Below, one piece after another: positions 9,613 to 17,438 of a DNA stretch of 64,000 nt. A model generated the notes under the pieces. The model was not told where the DNA came from. It saw only the letters and a list, made by a program, of their open reading frames with translations, and made no database searches. Location: the NCBI RefSeq assembly GCF_000767615.3, contig NZ_CP009553.3:806001-870000 (forward strand), read 5' to 3'. The position numbers and the translations under genes were made by a program. Position 1 is the stretch's first letter, and each line of letters starts with the position of its first letter. The DNA comes from Pandoraea pnomenusa (GTDB taxonomy: Bacteria > Pseudomonadota > Gammaproteobacteria > Burkholderiales > Burkholderiaceae).

Positions 9613-10401
9613 ATGGACTATTTACTTGCTTTGGCGGCTGACCCGGCGGTGTGGGCGGCCCTTGTCACGTTGGTGGTCATGGAGGTCGTGCTTGGCATCG
9701 ACAACCTGATCTTCATTTCGATTCTGACCAACAAGTTGCCGTTGGCGATGCGGGCGCGTACGCAACGCATGGGAATTGCGCTGGCCCTGGTCATGCGTCT
9801 GGCGCTGCTTGGAACGGTGGCGTGGATCGCGAAGCTCACGACGCCGCTTTTCGAGTTGTTCGGTCACGGGTTTTCGTGGCGCGACCTGATTCTGGTCGCG
9901 GGTGGTCTTTTCCTGGTGTGGAAGGCGACCAAGGAGATGCATCATCACGTGGCGCACGGCGCGGGCGAGGACGATGAGGCGGGGCATGGCGACGGGGCGT
10001 CGGGGGCCGGTACGCTGGCGACGATCACCGCACGCGCGGCGGTCATGCAGATTCTGCTGCTCGATCTCGTGTTCTCGATCGACAGTATCGTCACGGCCGT
10101 GGGCATGACGGAACACATCCCGATCATGTTCATTGCGGTGATTGCCGCGGTGACCGCGATGCTTTTCATGGCGGGGCCGCTTTCGCGGTTCATTGCCGCG
10201 AACCCCACGGTCGTGATGTTGGCGCTGGGCTTCCTGCTGGTGATCGGTATGACGCTGATCGCCGAGGGCTTCGGGTCGCATGTGCCGAAGGGATACATCT
10301 ACGCGGCGATGGCGTTCTCGGCATTCGTCGAGGGGCTGAACATGCTCACGCGTCGTGCGAAGGCGCGCCGCAACGCCCAGAAGGCGCGGGTGGTGCACTA
10401 A
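9613..10401 (+). CDS. TerC-family integral membrane protein
   Basis: A 262-residue membrane protein with about seven hydrophobic helices. The two conserved acidic motifs of TerC are present: [10 protein letters not shown] near the N terminus and [16 protein letters not shown] in the second half. A His/Asp/Glu-rich loop ([20 protein letters not shown]) between the halves may face the cytoplasm or bind metal. TerC relatives are linked to tellurite resistance and to Mn2+ efflux at the Sec translocon. A strong terminator follows 70 bp downstream. A second TerC-family gene lies at 35280. No yybP-ykoY-type riboswitch could be recognised in the leader. Confidence 0.85.
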   Translation: MDYLLALAADPAVWAALVTLVVMEVVLGIDNLIFISILTNKLPLAMRARTQRMGIALALVMRLALLGTVAWIAKLTTPLFELFGHGFSWRDLILVAGGLFLVWKATKEMHHHVAHGAGEDDEAGHGDGASGAGTLATITARAAVMQILLLDLVFSIDSIVTAVGMTEHIPIMFIAVIAAVTAMLFMAGPLSRFIAANPTVVMLALGFLLVIGMTLIAEGFGSHVPKGYIYAAMAFSAFVEGLNMLTRRAKARRNAQKARVVH

Positions 10402-10471
10402 ACGGCGCCGGCACGGCGCACATGCCGGCGCGTCTTTGAGACGCGCGCGGCGCGCGCCGGGAACTGAGCTG

Positions 10472-10513
10472 CCCCCAAGGGTTGGCGTCAACGCCAACCC
10501 TTGGGGGTTTTTT
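10472..10513 (+). terminator. Rho-independent terminator after TerC gene
   Basis: A perfect 16-bp stem (CCCCCAAGGGTTGGCG and its complement) with a TCAA loop is followed by six T residues. It ends the terC transcript. Confidence 0.95.
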
Positions 10514-10628
10514 CATGGTGGTGGGGAGTTCGTTTTTTTCGAAGTTGAGTGAATGAAAATGCAGGTTTTTTCGTTGCGCTGCGCCCGATACATTGAGGGC
10601 GTTGTCTTTTCAGTGACGGAGCGAAACG

Positions 10629-10964
10629 ATGAAGTGTCCTGTGTGCGGTACCCCGGATTTGTTGATGACGGAGCGTCAGGGCGTGGAGATCGACTATTGT
10701 CCGACGTGTCGTGGCGTGTGGCTCGATCGCGGCGAACTGGACAAGTTGATCGAGCGCACCGATGGCGGTCCGGCGATGACGTCGCCGCAATCGGCACGTC
10801 ATCATGAGCGTTCGCAGCGGATGGAACGCGACACGCGAGAGCATCGCGACGATCGCCATTCGTACGACACGCACGACAGACATTATGGACACGACGATCG
10901 GCGACGGCATTACAGCCAGCCGCGCAAGAAGAAGTCGCTGTTCGAGATGTTCGATTTCGATTAA
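10629..10964 (+). CDS. Zinc-ribbon (zf-TFIIB-like) protein
   Basis: A 111-residue protein. The N terminus has two CxxC knuckles, MKCPVCG and YCPTCRGVWLDRGELDKL, the hallmark of the zf-TFIIB-like family of small bacterial zinc ribbons. The middle is a low-complexity His/Arg/Asp-rich linker (HDRHYGHDDRRRHY), and the C terminus is a short basic/hydrophobic peptide ending FEMFDFD. Function is unknown. It is the last chromosomal gene before the tRNA-Met island. Confidence 0.85.
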   Translation: MKCPVCGTPDLLMTERQGVEIDYCPTCRGVWLDRGELDKLIERTDGGPAMTSPQSARHHERSQRMERDTREHRDDRHSYDTHDRHYGHDDRRRHYSQPRKKKSLFEMFDFD

Positions 10965-11146
10965 TTGACGGCGTTGCGCAAATGCAAGGCGTCATGGTCG
11001 GCGCCTTGCGGGCGGCATTATGGAGTGATGGGGGCTGGCAATGGTTCGGGGTGCGTCCGCACGGACTGCGACCGATGTGGTCGTTCAGGTCGATATGACG
11101 CGCTCGCTGCTCGACGAATCCCGATGCGACGTTGGCGTTCGAGGAT

Positions 11147-11180
11147 AAAAAAAACGGCTTCCATCGCTGGAAGCCGTTTT
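11147..11180 (-). terminator. Rho-independent terminator of the original tRNA-Met locus
   Basis: Read on the minus strand, an 11-bp stem (AACGGCTTCCA with its complement, loop GCGA) is followed by a run of eight T. It lies just downstream of the tRNA-Met 3' fragment and is presumably the terminator the tRNA used before the island separated them. Confidence 0.85.
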
Positions 11181-11183
11181 CAA

Positions 11184-11233
11184 ATTTGGTGGCGAATCAG
11201 GGACTCGAACCCCGGACCTGCGGATTATGATTC
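11184..11233 (-). repeat. Island boundary repeat (left att site) holding a tRNA-Met 3' fragment
   Basis: These 50 bp are identical to 25416-25465. Positions 11187-11233 equal the last 47 nt of the tRNA-Met gene, from the anticodon region through the TpsiC arm to CCA, so this is a displaced 3' end and not a functional tRNA. To the right the match stops abruptly (GGCGTG here against CGTCGC at the other copy). Confidence 0.95.
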
Positions 11234-11635
11234 GGCGTGTGACGCGGTAAGTTTTTGAAAAATAACGCAATCTGACCGTAAACGATCGAAATCAAAAGTT
11301 GTTTAGTGTCAGTAGTTTAGCGTAATTTCGGGCAAGCGAAAAAAACTGGCTACTGCACTTCCGGTGCACTGAGAACAGGGGACGAAGGAGTGTGTATGGC
11401 CGGATATATCAAACGTCACTGATCGACCCACTTGGGCCGTTCGAGGTACCGCCATGCCAACGGCAGCTTTCAAAGGTGCCACGGCCGTTGAGGCGGTGGT
11501 ATCGGCCGCAGAATACTCGGCCTTATAAGTGCCTTCCCTCCATTTGCTTCGGCCGGCGCCACGCCGAACCACTGCACGAGCTGTCGTGCGTAGTCCGTCC
11601 ACACTGGATGCTTAGGTTCAGCGGCGTGGTTTGGC
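11234..11635. other. Island left end, no gene recognised
   Basis: A 402-bp stretch between the left att site and Nmad2. ORFs on both strands (for example 11309-11602 minus) have no recognisable domain and no convincing ribosome-binding site. It may be degenerate island sequence. Confidence 0.4.
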
Positions 11636-12364
11636 TCAACCTCCGCAGGAACCCGATCTGCGGCGACCGCCCGGACGCATCGGCGGCGCAAAGCCTTCTC
11701 GCTCCTGGAGGGGAAAGACGAAGGGATTCTTCGGATGCACAGGCGTGTCATCGTCCATCAGAGAGGGAAGTGCATGCATCCCCTCGGCGATACCTTTTGC
11801 GTCCAAGTATCGAAGAATTTTTTCGGCAAAACCGTCCGGACAGCGGAACTGCCGGCCCGTGGACAGCGGGGAACCGGTCAGTGCAGCCCACCCACCGTCC
11901 GGCACGAAGCAGTGGCGTCCAAAGTAGTAGAAGCGTCCTGCGACCAGCGCATTCACGCCGGACGTGTCGCGGCGGATATCCTCTCGCGTGTGGTAACGGT
12001 TCTCCAGCTGCTCGTATTGCCCGAGGTGGTTGCGATAGTAAATGTTGTCTCCGCACAAGGCGACGGCGTCTGACGACTCGCGCGGCGGCTGTTTGACCGC
12101 GAAGCGGCTGTCGTCGAAGTACGCGTGCAGCGGCAGAATCTCCTGGATCTGCATGAGGTGCACGAGTCCGTCGCGCGGGATAGTCACGCCTCGGCGAGCT
12201 GCGCTCGTGACCAGTTCCTGAGAAGCAAATCCAGCCACCCAGTCGCCGGCGTTCCTGCATGCGCGGATTTTCGGCTTGCACGTGGCAAGCGTTAGCACGC
12301 CGTGAAACGGGTTGGGGGCGAATCCGGTGTCGTGGGTCATCTTATAGCCCATGGTGACGCTCAT
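11636..12364 (-). CDS. Nucleotide modification associated domain 2 (Nmad2) protein
   Basis: A 242-residue protein. The start at 12364 forms an ATGA overlap with the stop of the Nmad3 gene and has AGGAG 7 bases upstream; a longer in-frame start is less likely. Conserved Nmad2 features are visible: GFAPNPFHGVLTLATCKPKI near the N terminus, AGDWVAGFAS, FDDSRFAVKQP, CGDNIYY and FYYFG. Nmad domains were predicted by comparative genomics to act in, or be associated with, hypermodified DNA base pathways. No biochemical activity is known to me. The C terminus (GGRRRSGSCGG) looks non-conserved. It is co-transcribed with Nmad3. No DNA methylase or base glycosyltransferase is adjacent. Confidence 0.75.
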   Translation of the reverse strand: MSVTMGYKMTHDTGFAPNPFHGVLTLATCKPKIRACRNAGDWVAGFASQELVTSAARRGVTIPRDGLVHLMQIQEILPLHAYFDDSRFAVKQPPRESSDAVALCGDNIYYRNHLGQYEQLENRYHTREDIRRDTSGVNALVAGRFYYFGRHCFVPDGGWAALTGSPLSTGRQFRCPDGFAEKILRYLDAKGIAEGMHALPSLMDDDTPVHPKNPFVFPLQEREGFAPPMRPGGRRRSGSCGG

Positions 12365-13224
12365 ACCAACGCTCCTGTCGAGGTGCCATGACGGGACACC
12401 AGGCTCTCCAGCCACTGAGAGGCCTCCGTGCAGTTGCCCACGTCGATCACGAACTCTTGGCCCTTACCGACCGATTGCAAGATGGCCCAGTCGTTGTCGA
12501 GACGCCACCGGCCCGGATCCCGGTGGTAGCTAAGCGTCGGCTGCTCGGGGTTTTTGAGCAGCCAGCGTGGCACACGCCATACCGAGCGCGAACACCCAGG
12601 GGCAGTCAGCTGTAAATCAGGTCCCCAGTTCCGGAATACACCGGCCGCTGGTGCTCGTTGGCGCGAACCAGCTAAGCTCTCGCCGGCAACATAGATCGTG
12701 TTGTTCACACCGATGCGCGCGGCATGCTGTACGTGTGGATGATCCTCAAGCCACTCCGGGCACTCAGATGCGTCCACCTTGTGTACTTGTCCCACCTGCA
12801 GCCAGCCGAACAAGGCGTGGAGGTTCGGAGCGCCCGGTACATACCGCCACCGATCTCCAACGCGTTCAGCCTGACGGAACCATCCGAAGAACAGGAACAC
12901 ATCTCCCGGCCCCACGCCCTGTTTGGCAAGGTGTTTCTGCGCTGAGCCCACCTGCCCGAGCGAAGCCATCCATCCCGGTCGGCGCGCCACGCTGCCGGCA
13001 TGCAGGTCAGGATCGAGATGGACGGAAGTGCGCGCTGTGATCGCACCTTGCGTAAGGTCGCTAGCCAGCTCGTGCATAGGACCGAGTGGACCTTGGATGT
13101 CTCCGAGCGGTCGGCCGTAGCGTGATGGGATGGGGAAGGTCAGAAGCGACCCATCGGAGAGAATTGGGCTCGGCACCCGGCCATACTGTGAATCAAATCC
13201 TTTGCGGCTAAAGATGATTTTCAA
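12361..13224 (-). CDS. Nucleotide modification associated domain 3 (Nmad3) protein
   Basis: A 287-residue protein. A TTG start at 13224 was chosen because AGGAG lies 6 bases upstream and the protein then begins LKIIFSRKGFDSQYG, the usual Nmad3 N terminus; an ATG-led frame to 13281 adds an unlikely leader. Family features are PSPILSDGSLLTFPIPS, SVHLDPDL, GDVFLFFGWFR, HALFGWLQVGQV, NNTIYVAGESL and a C-terminal GQEFVIDVG. It may be an alpha/beta enzyme acting with Nmad2, whose gene overlaps by 4 bp downstream. Function is known only as a predicted association with nucleotide modification. Confidence 0.75.
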   Translation of the reverse strand: MKIIFSRKGFDSQYGRVPSPILSDGSLLTFPIPSRYGRPLGDIQGPLGPMHELASDLTQGAITARTSVHLDPDLHAGSVARRPGWMASLGQVGSAQKHLAKQGVGPGDVFLFFGWFRQAERVGDRWRYVPGAPNLHALFGWLQVGQVHKVDASECPEWLEDHPHVQHAARIGVNNTIYVAGESLAGSRQRAPAAGVFRNWGPDLQLTAPGCSRSVWRVPRWLLKNPEQPTLSYHRDPGRWRLDNDWAILQSVGKGQEFVIDVGNCTEASQWLESLVSRHGTSTGALV

Positions 13225-14236
13225 ACGTAGCTCCTGACAACTACCTCGGTAGCCGGATTGAACTTCGAGAGACGCCGGCATTAACGGGAGGAAACTTGTA
13301 AAAGTTTAACCTTTCGAGGCAACGAAATGAAAAGCGCGCTCAAGTGCGGGCTGCTGTTGCAAGCTTTAACGAAGTTTGCAGGTTCAGGTTGCAACGTGAC
13401 GCTTCGCATGACCCTCGATTCACCCGAAAGTTAGTCTCCATGCTCGGACCGACGCGAAATCTGCATCCCCCACCTCTTACCCTTGCAACCTATCTCTCAA
13501 GCAGCGCTGGTTCTCGTCGATGATTGGCCGCTAGCGGATGCGGAGCCGCCTCCTGTACGACCGGATAACTTTCCGGACCAACGTCCCATCATGGCCGGTA
13601 GCGGCCCTCTGCCGCCTGACCGTTTCCGACCCGTTTCCGCCGTTCAGCCTCAGGCAGTCCTATGCTCGCTTCCGAATGGTCAACGGCCATCCAGCGCACG
13701 CGGCGCGCTTAGTGTTCGGTCCGCGGCTCTCGTCCCCGAAGGCGGCTCAACTGGATCCTTTCGGTCGCGCAGGATTGCTTCGAGAGCTACTCATGCTGGT
13801 TTTATTCCGGCGGGTCTCAGCCTATCTTGATATCAACCGCATTCTCACGTTGACCGACAGCTCGCTGAGAACGCTGAGCAGATTTGGTGCACAACCACAG
13901 CACGTTGGAGTACTGTCACCTCCATTCATCGAAGGAGCGGAAACTTTCTGGCGCTTCGTGCCGCTAGCAACCCAACGCTTCCACACATGACAGGTCCATC
14001 TTGACAGCTGCTCCGCTTGGCAGCCCGTCGCGTCGCGCAGGGACTCGTTCCAGCCGCAGTCTTGACCGCTGACAAGGTGCGTTTTCGGGCCGGCAAATCG
14101 GGCGGGCGGTCGCGAACGCATAGCGTTGATGGTGCCAAGTAAAGTGAGGTGGCGTGGCCATCCGGCGGACGCTAAACTAGGGCCTCAAGAAGGTTAGTCT
14201 GCCCAACGGTTGTAAGAAAACATTAATAAAATTGCA
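13225..14236. other. Non-coding or degenerate island segment with one 50-bp repeat copy
   Basis: About 1 kb between the divergent Nmad operon and the FRG-DUF262 cassette. The ORFs present (for example 13538-13990 plus) lack ribosome-binding sites and known domains and run across the repeat at 13592. The promoter of the FRG gene should lie in the AT-rich last 40 bp. No Shine-Dalgarno is visible before the FRG start. Confidence 0.45.
13592..13641 (+). repeat. 50-bp direct repeat, copy 1
   Basis: This copy matches 16429-16478 at 48 of 50 positions. It begins with an inverted repeat, GGCCG-GTAG-CGGCC, able to form a small hairpin, and continues with CGCCTGACCGTTTCCGACCC. The two copies bracket the FRG-DUF262 cassette in the same orientation. 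The flanks outside the 50 bp are not similar. Confidence 0.85.
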
Positions 14237-14974
14237 ATGGCCGACAAGAAAATTAACTCTATCGCCGACTTCATAAAGCACATGCGAGCTGTCGCTCAAC
14301 CAGAAGGAGGACCTAGATGGTTCCGGGGACATGCCGATGTCTCCTGGAAACTTCTTCCACACTACGATCGCCTGCGAGCTCCAATGGGCGAGATAGAGCT
14401 CTTAGGGCGGTTTCGTCAAAACGCGAACCTTCTGCTCAATAGTGCACCGACGCTTCCATACGACTTCGGTTGGATGTTCTTAATGCAACACTATGGCGTG
14501 CCGACGCGTTTGCTGGACTGGACCGAGGCTCCCCTGATAGCACTCTATTTTGCGGTAGACGATTTAACGCATCACGACAAAGACGGTGCTATATGGATAC
14601 TTTCTCCAATGGATTTAAATAGGCACTCAACGAAAGACGACGTATATATTCCGTCGTTCGAGGACGAGTGGCTTGCAAATTACTCCGTCACCGAATATGC
14701 ACGTGGTCGTGACAACGGAATATTACCTATCGCTGCGATCGCCACCCGTAATAACCCTAGAATCCAGGCGCAGCTTGGCGTCTTTACCATCAGCCATCTC
14801 AAAAAAATTCCCATCGAAGAAATCGAGGACCGCAAGCACTGTCTCAAGATGGTTATTCCAGCCCAAGCGAAAAAACAAATCAAAGATGAGCTTAAGCTGC
14901 TCGGACTTTCGAGATTTCAAGTGTTCCCAGAGCTTTCCAGCATTGGTGCGGGACTGAAGGAGATTCTGAATTGA
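14237..14974 (+). CDS. FRG domain-containing protein
   Basis: A 245-residue protein. It carries the (F/Y)RG motif that names the family (GGPRWFRGHADVSWKLLP, about residues 23-40) and the second conserved block LMQHYGVPTRLLDWTEAPLI (about residues 85-105). FRG-domain proteins are widespread in mobile elements and have no established biochemistry that I can name. No signal peptide or membrane helix is visible. An in-frame stop a few codons upstream fixes the frame. No Shine-Dalgarno precedes the ATG, and AT-rich sequence (TTAATAAAAT) lies just before it, so a leaderless transcript is possible. It overlaps the DUF262 gene by 4 bp. Base composition is clearly more AT-rich than that of the flanking host genes. 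Confidence 0.8.
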   Translation: MADKKINSIADFIKHMRAVAQPEGGPRWFRGHADVSWKLLPHYDRLRAPMGEIELLGRFRQNANLLLNSAPTLPYDFGWMFLMQHYGVPTRLLDWTEAPLIALYFAVDDLTHHDKDGAIWILSPMDLNRHSTKDDVYIPSFEDEWLANYSVTEYARGRDNGILPIAAIATRNNPRIQAQLGVFTISHLKKIPIEEIEDRKHCLKMVIPAQAKKQIKDELKLLGLSRFQVFPELSSIGAGLKEILN

Positions 14975-16032
14975 ACTACATTGAAACACACCCGTTGCAA
15001 CACAGCACGATCCAAAGCATTTATAGTGACTGGGACCTGATCGTCAAGGACCCATCCTATCAAAGAAATGGCGACGTCTGGTCTAAAGAAAAGAAGCAGT
15101 TATTAATAGATTCGGTGATCAATCGATACGATATACCAAAAATATACTTTCACCGATTCGACCGGGATCAAGCAAGGAAGACGGGCAAGCAGTATGCGGT
15201 TATCGATGGCCGTCAGCGACTTGAGACAATAGTTAAATTCATGGAGGATGAATTTTCTCTGAGCGATGATTTTAGATATTTGGAGGATCCGAGCGTTATA
15301 GCCGCGGGAATGAACTATAGCGAGTTGGCGAAGAGATACCCTCGGATTAAAAGCCGATTCGATTCGTTTAGCTTGCCGATAATCACGGTCGAGACTGATG
15401 ACCTTGAGTTGATCGATGATATGTTTTCTCGGCTGAACGAAGCTGTTCCTCTTAACGCCGCCGAGAAGCGGCGTGCCATTGGTGGCGACTTAGTGAAAGC
15501 CGTCGACGAAATCTCGAAGAACGCGTTTTTCGCAAAGAAAGTACGCTTCTCGGACGCTCGTTACCAATGGAAAGAGTCAGCGGTTCGTTTGCTTTTTCTG
15601 GCGCATCATCTGAGATCTGAAAAGGTCGTTGACACGAAGAAACCGTTCCTTGATGCATTTGCGTTGAAATACAAGGCCGGCGAGTCCAAATATGTGAAAT
15701 CCTTGAAAGAAGAAGTCAAGTCACTGCTTGACGCGATATTTCCTGTGTTTGTGGACAAGGACAGTCTTCTTCAGTCTCAAGCTTCAGTTCCAGTTTATGT
15801 ATTTGTTTTCCAGCGGATGCGGGCCCGAGGTTTAGAAGATAAATTCTCGCGAAGTAAGCTTGAAGAATTCAATCGTCTCCGAATGAAAAATCGCGTACAG
15901 GCCGAGGATGATATTTCTAGCGCGAATTTCGAGCTACTGGAATATGACAGGTTATCGCAACAGGGCACGAACGATGCAAACTCCCTCCGAGAACGGTGGC
16001 GCATACTCGAAGGGTGGCTGGCCGAAGCGTAG
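14971..16032 (+). CDS. DUF262 (GmrSD N-terminal/ParB-like) protein
   Basis: A 353-residue protein starting at TTG 14971, which overlaps the FRG stop (TTGA) and has AAGGAG about 9 bases upstream. The N terminus holds DUF262 features: PSYQRNGDVWSKEKKQLLID (about residues 28-47) and the nucleotide-site motif AVIDGRQRLETIVKFM (about residues 75-90), a variant of the DGQQR motif. DUF262 forms the N-terminal half of the type IV restriction enzyme GmrSD and of SspE-like proteins. No C-terminal HNH nuclease (DUF1524) is visible here. It is co-transcribed with the FRG gene and shares its AT-rich composition, so the two were probably acquired together. Confidence 0.8.
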   Translation: MNYIETHPLQHSTIQSIYSDWDLIVKDPSYQRNGDVWSKEKKQLLIDSVINRYDIPKIYFHRFDRDQARKTGKQYAVIDGRQRLETIVKFMEDEFSLSDDFRYLEDPSVIAAGMNYSELAKRYPRIKSRFDSFSLPIITVETDDLELIDDMFSRLNEAVPLNAAEKRRAIGGDLVKAVDEISKNAFFAKKVRFSDARYQWKESAVRLLFLAHHLRSEKVVDTKKPFLDAFALKYKAGESKYVKSLKEEVKSLLDAIFPVFVDKDSLLQSQASVPVYVFVFQRMRARGLEDKFSRSKLEEFNRLRMKNRVQAEDDISSANFELLEYDRLSQQGTNDANSLRERWRILEGWLAEA

Positions 16033-16703
16033 GCCCATCCAACGAGGAAATCGTCTGGAATGAGTGGGGAATCGCGCCGGCACGCTTTCAGCTGCGAGAC
16101 GCGCTTGCTGACCGAGCCCGGCTGAACCAACGAGATGCACTCGTTGACGAAACCGTCTACGCGAGGCAGACGTCGAAGGCCTACTGGCGAGACATTGAAG
16201 CATCTACGCGTGGCAGTGGGATCAAGGCCTCGAGTGTGAAGCACGTGGTCGTCAGTCGCCGCCTTGACGACGACAGCTACGTGGCGAACTGCAGCCGCAT
16301 GAAGGATCAACGGCGAACATCAGCATTGGCCAACGACACGAAGCCGGCTCTCGGCGAGCGAATGACCGCTTGCTGAAGGTAAGGGCCGTCTGAATGTCTG
16401 GCGGCGCAATCGGACGAAGATCTCCTCTTGGCCGGTAGCGGCCCTCTGTCGCCTGACCGTTTCCGACCCGTTTCTGCCTTTCGACATATACCCATGAGCG
16501 TCTCAAAGTCGTCCCACAGCAGACGGTCACGACTCGACGCCCGCGACCCACGACGGATCCCCGCTAGCGCATCGAGTCCGGATTTCATATCCACAGACCG
16601 ATTGCTGACCAGCAAGCTATACGGAGATGCTCTTGCGCGTGTCGGGCGGCCGACCAAGTTTCGAAAGCTTTTAATGAAGTCCCACGATTGGCCGAAGCCC
16701 TGT
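16033..16703. other. Non-coding island segment with second 50-bp repeat copy
   Basis: A 671-bp stretch between the DUF262 gene and the convergent qatD. ORFs across it have no recognisable domain and no ribosome-binding site. It contains the repeat at 16429. Confidence 0.45.
16429..16478 (+). repeat. 50-bp direct repeat, copy 2
   Basis: This copy differs from 13592-13641 at two positions. It carries the same GGCCG-GTAG-CGGCC hairpin at its left end. It lies 396 bp after the DUF262 stop. Confidence 0.85.
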
Positions 16704-17438
16704 TCAACCTGATAGCCGCAGCAAGTGGTGAAGGTTCTGCTTCAGTTGCTGTCCTACCTCATCTGCCTGCATGCCCCAGATTGCCGCCAGAGGGGCTCGC
16801 ACGGACCATGCATCCCATGGCTGCAGTTGTACCCCCCCCACGGTCGTAAAGGGACCGTCCGTTTCAGGTAGCACTCGGTGTTGAGGCATTCGTGCCACCA
16901 GCGCCCGCCCCTTCGCCCCATGAAGCATCGAAGGGCCAACGCTAAACCAACAACCAATACGAACAGCAGTCTCGAGTTCTGCGAACCCGCCCGAGAACCA
17001 ATGAAGCACCGGCACGCCGGCATGGTTCGTCGTCGCCAGCAGCTCCACGACTCGACGTTCAGCACCGCGCGAATGAATGCTCATCACCCGTCCTTGCCAC
17101 TGACCGCACTCAGCGAGAGCCGCCCGAAAGATGGACTCCTGCACGGGAATTGATCCTCGAAATCTGGGTGAACCATCCATTCCAATCTCGCCAACAAAAC
17201 GCGCGCGGGAGATTCCCTCGACGAGATCGTCCAGCTCTCCTTGTTTAGCAACAGCCACTTCCGGATGCAGACCGATCCCAACCTTGATGTTCTTCAGACC
17301 CTGAAACACACGTGACGTTGCCCGGTAGGCGCGCGGACTTGTGGTGACCACGAGGGTGAACTCATTTCTCCTGTTCACCTCCTGCGCAAGCTTGAGGCCA
17401 TCGGGGTACAGGTCAAGGTGAGAATGGAAGTCAATCAC
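16704..17438 (-). CDS. qatD: QatD: TatD-family metal-dependent hydrolase of the Qat defence system
   Basis: A 244-residue TIM-barrel amidohydrolase of the TatD DNase type. Metal ligands are visible: DFHSHLD at the N terminus (HxH), VGEIGMDGSP (the Glu ligand), SIHSRGAE and LHWFSGG (His ligands), and LPETDGPF (the Asp ligand). In Qat anti-phage operons (qatABCD) this is the fourth gene, a putative nuclease. Its start overlaps the qatC stop in an ATGA, so translation is coupled. Without the neighbours it would be called a TatD hydrolase; the operon makes QatD secure. Confidence 0.9.
   Translation of the reverse strand: MIDFHSHLDLYPDGLKLAQEVNRRNEFTLVVTTSPRAYRATSRVFQGLKNIKVGIGLHPEVAVAKQGELDDLVEGISRARFVGEIGMDGSPRFRGSIPVQESIFRAALAECGQWQGRVMSIHSRGAERRVVELLATTNHAGVPVLHWFSGGFAELETAVRIGCWFSVGPSMLHGAKGRALVARMPQHRVLPETDGPFTTVGGVQLQPWDAWSVRAPLAAIWGMQADEVGQQLKQNLHHLLRLSG

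Noticed and set aside
11187..11233. A second tRNA-Met gene
   Set aside because: Only the 3' 47 nt are present; the acceptor 5' strand and D arm are missing, so it is an att-site remnant.
11309..11602. A possible small gene at the left end of the island
   Set aside because: No ribosome-binding site, no recognised domain and an atypical composition; it overlaps another equally weak ORF on the same strand.
13538..13990. A 150-residue ORF between the Nmad pair and the FRG gene
   Set aside because: It runs through the 50-bp repeat, has no ribosome-binding site and is overlapped by ORFs in other frames; more likely spurious.
15996..16376. A 126-residue ORF overlapping the end of the DUF262 gene
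   Set aside because: It overlaps the true gene out of frame, has no domain and lies in a degenerate region.
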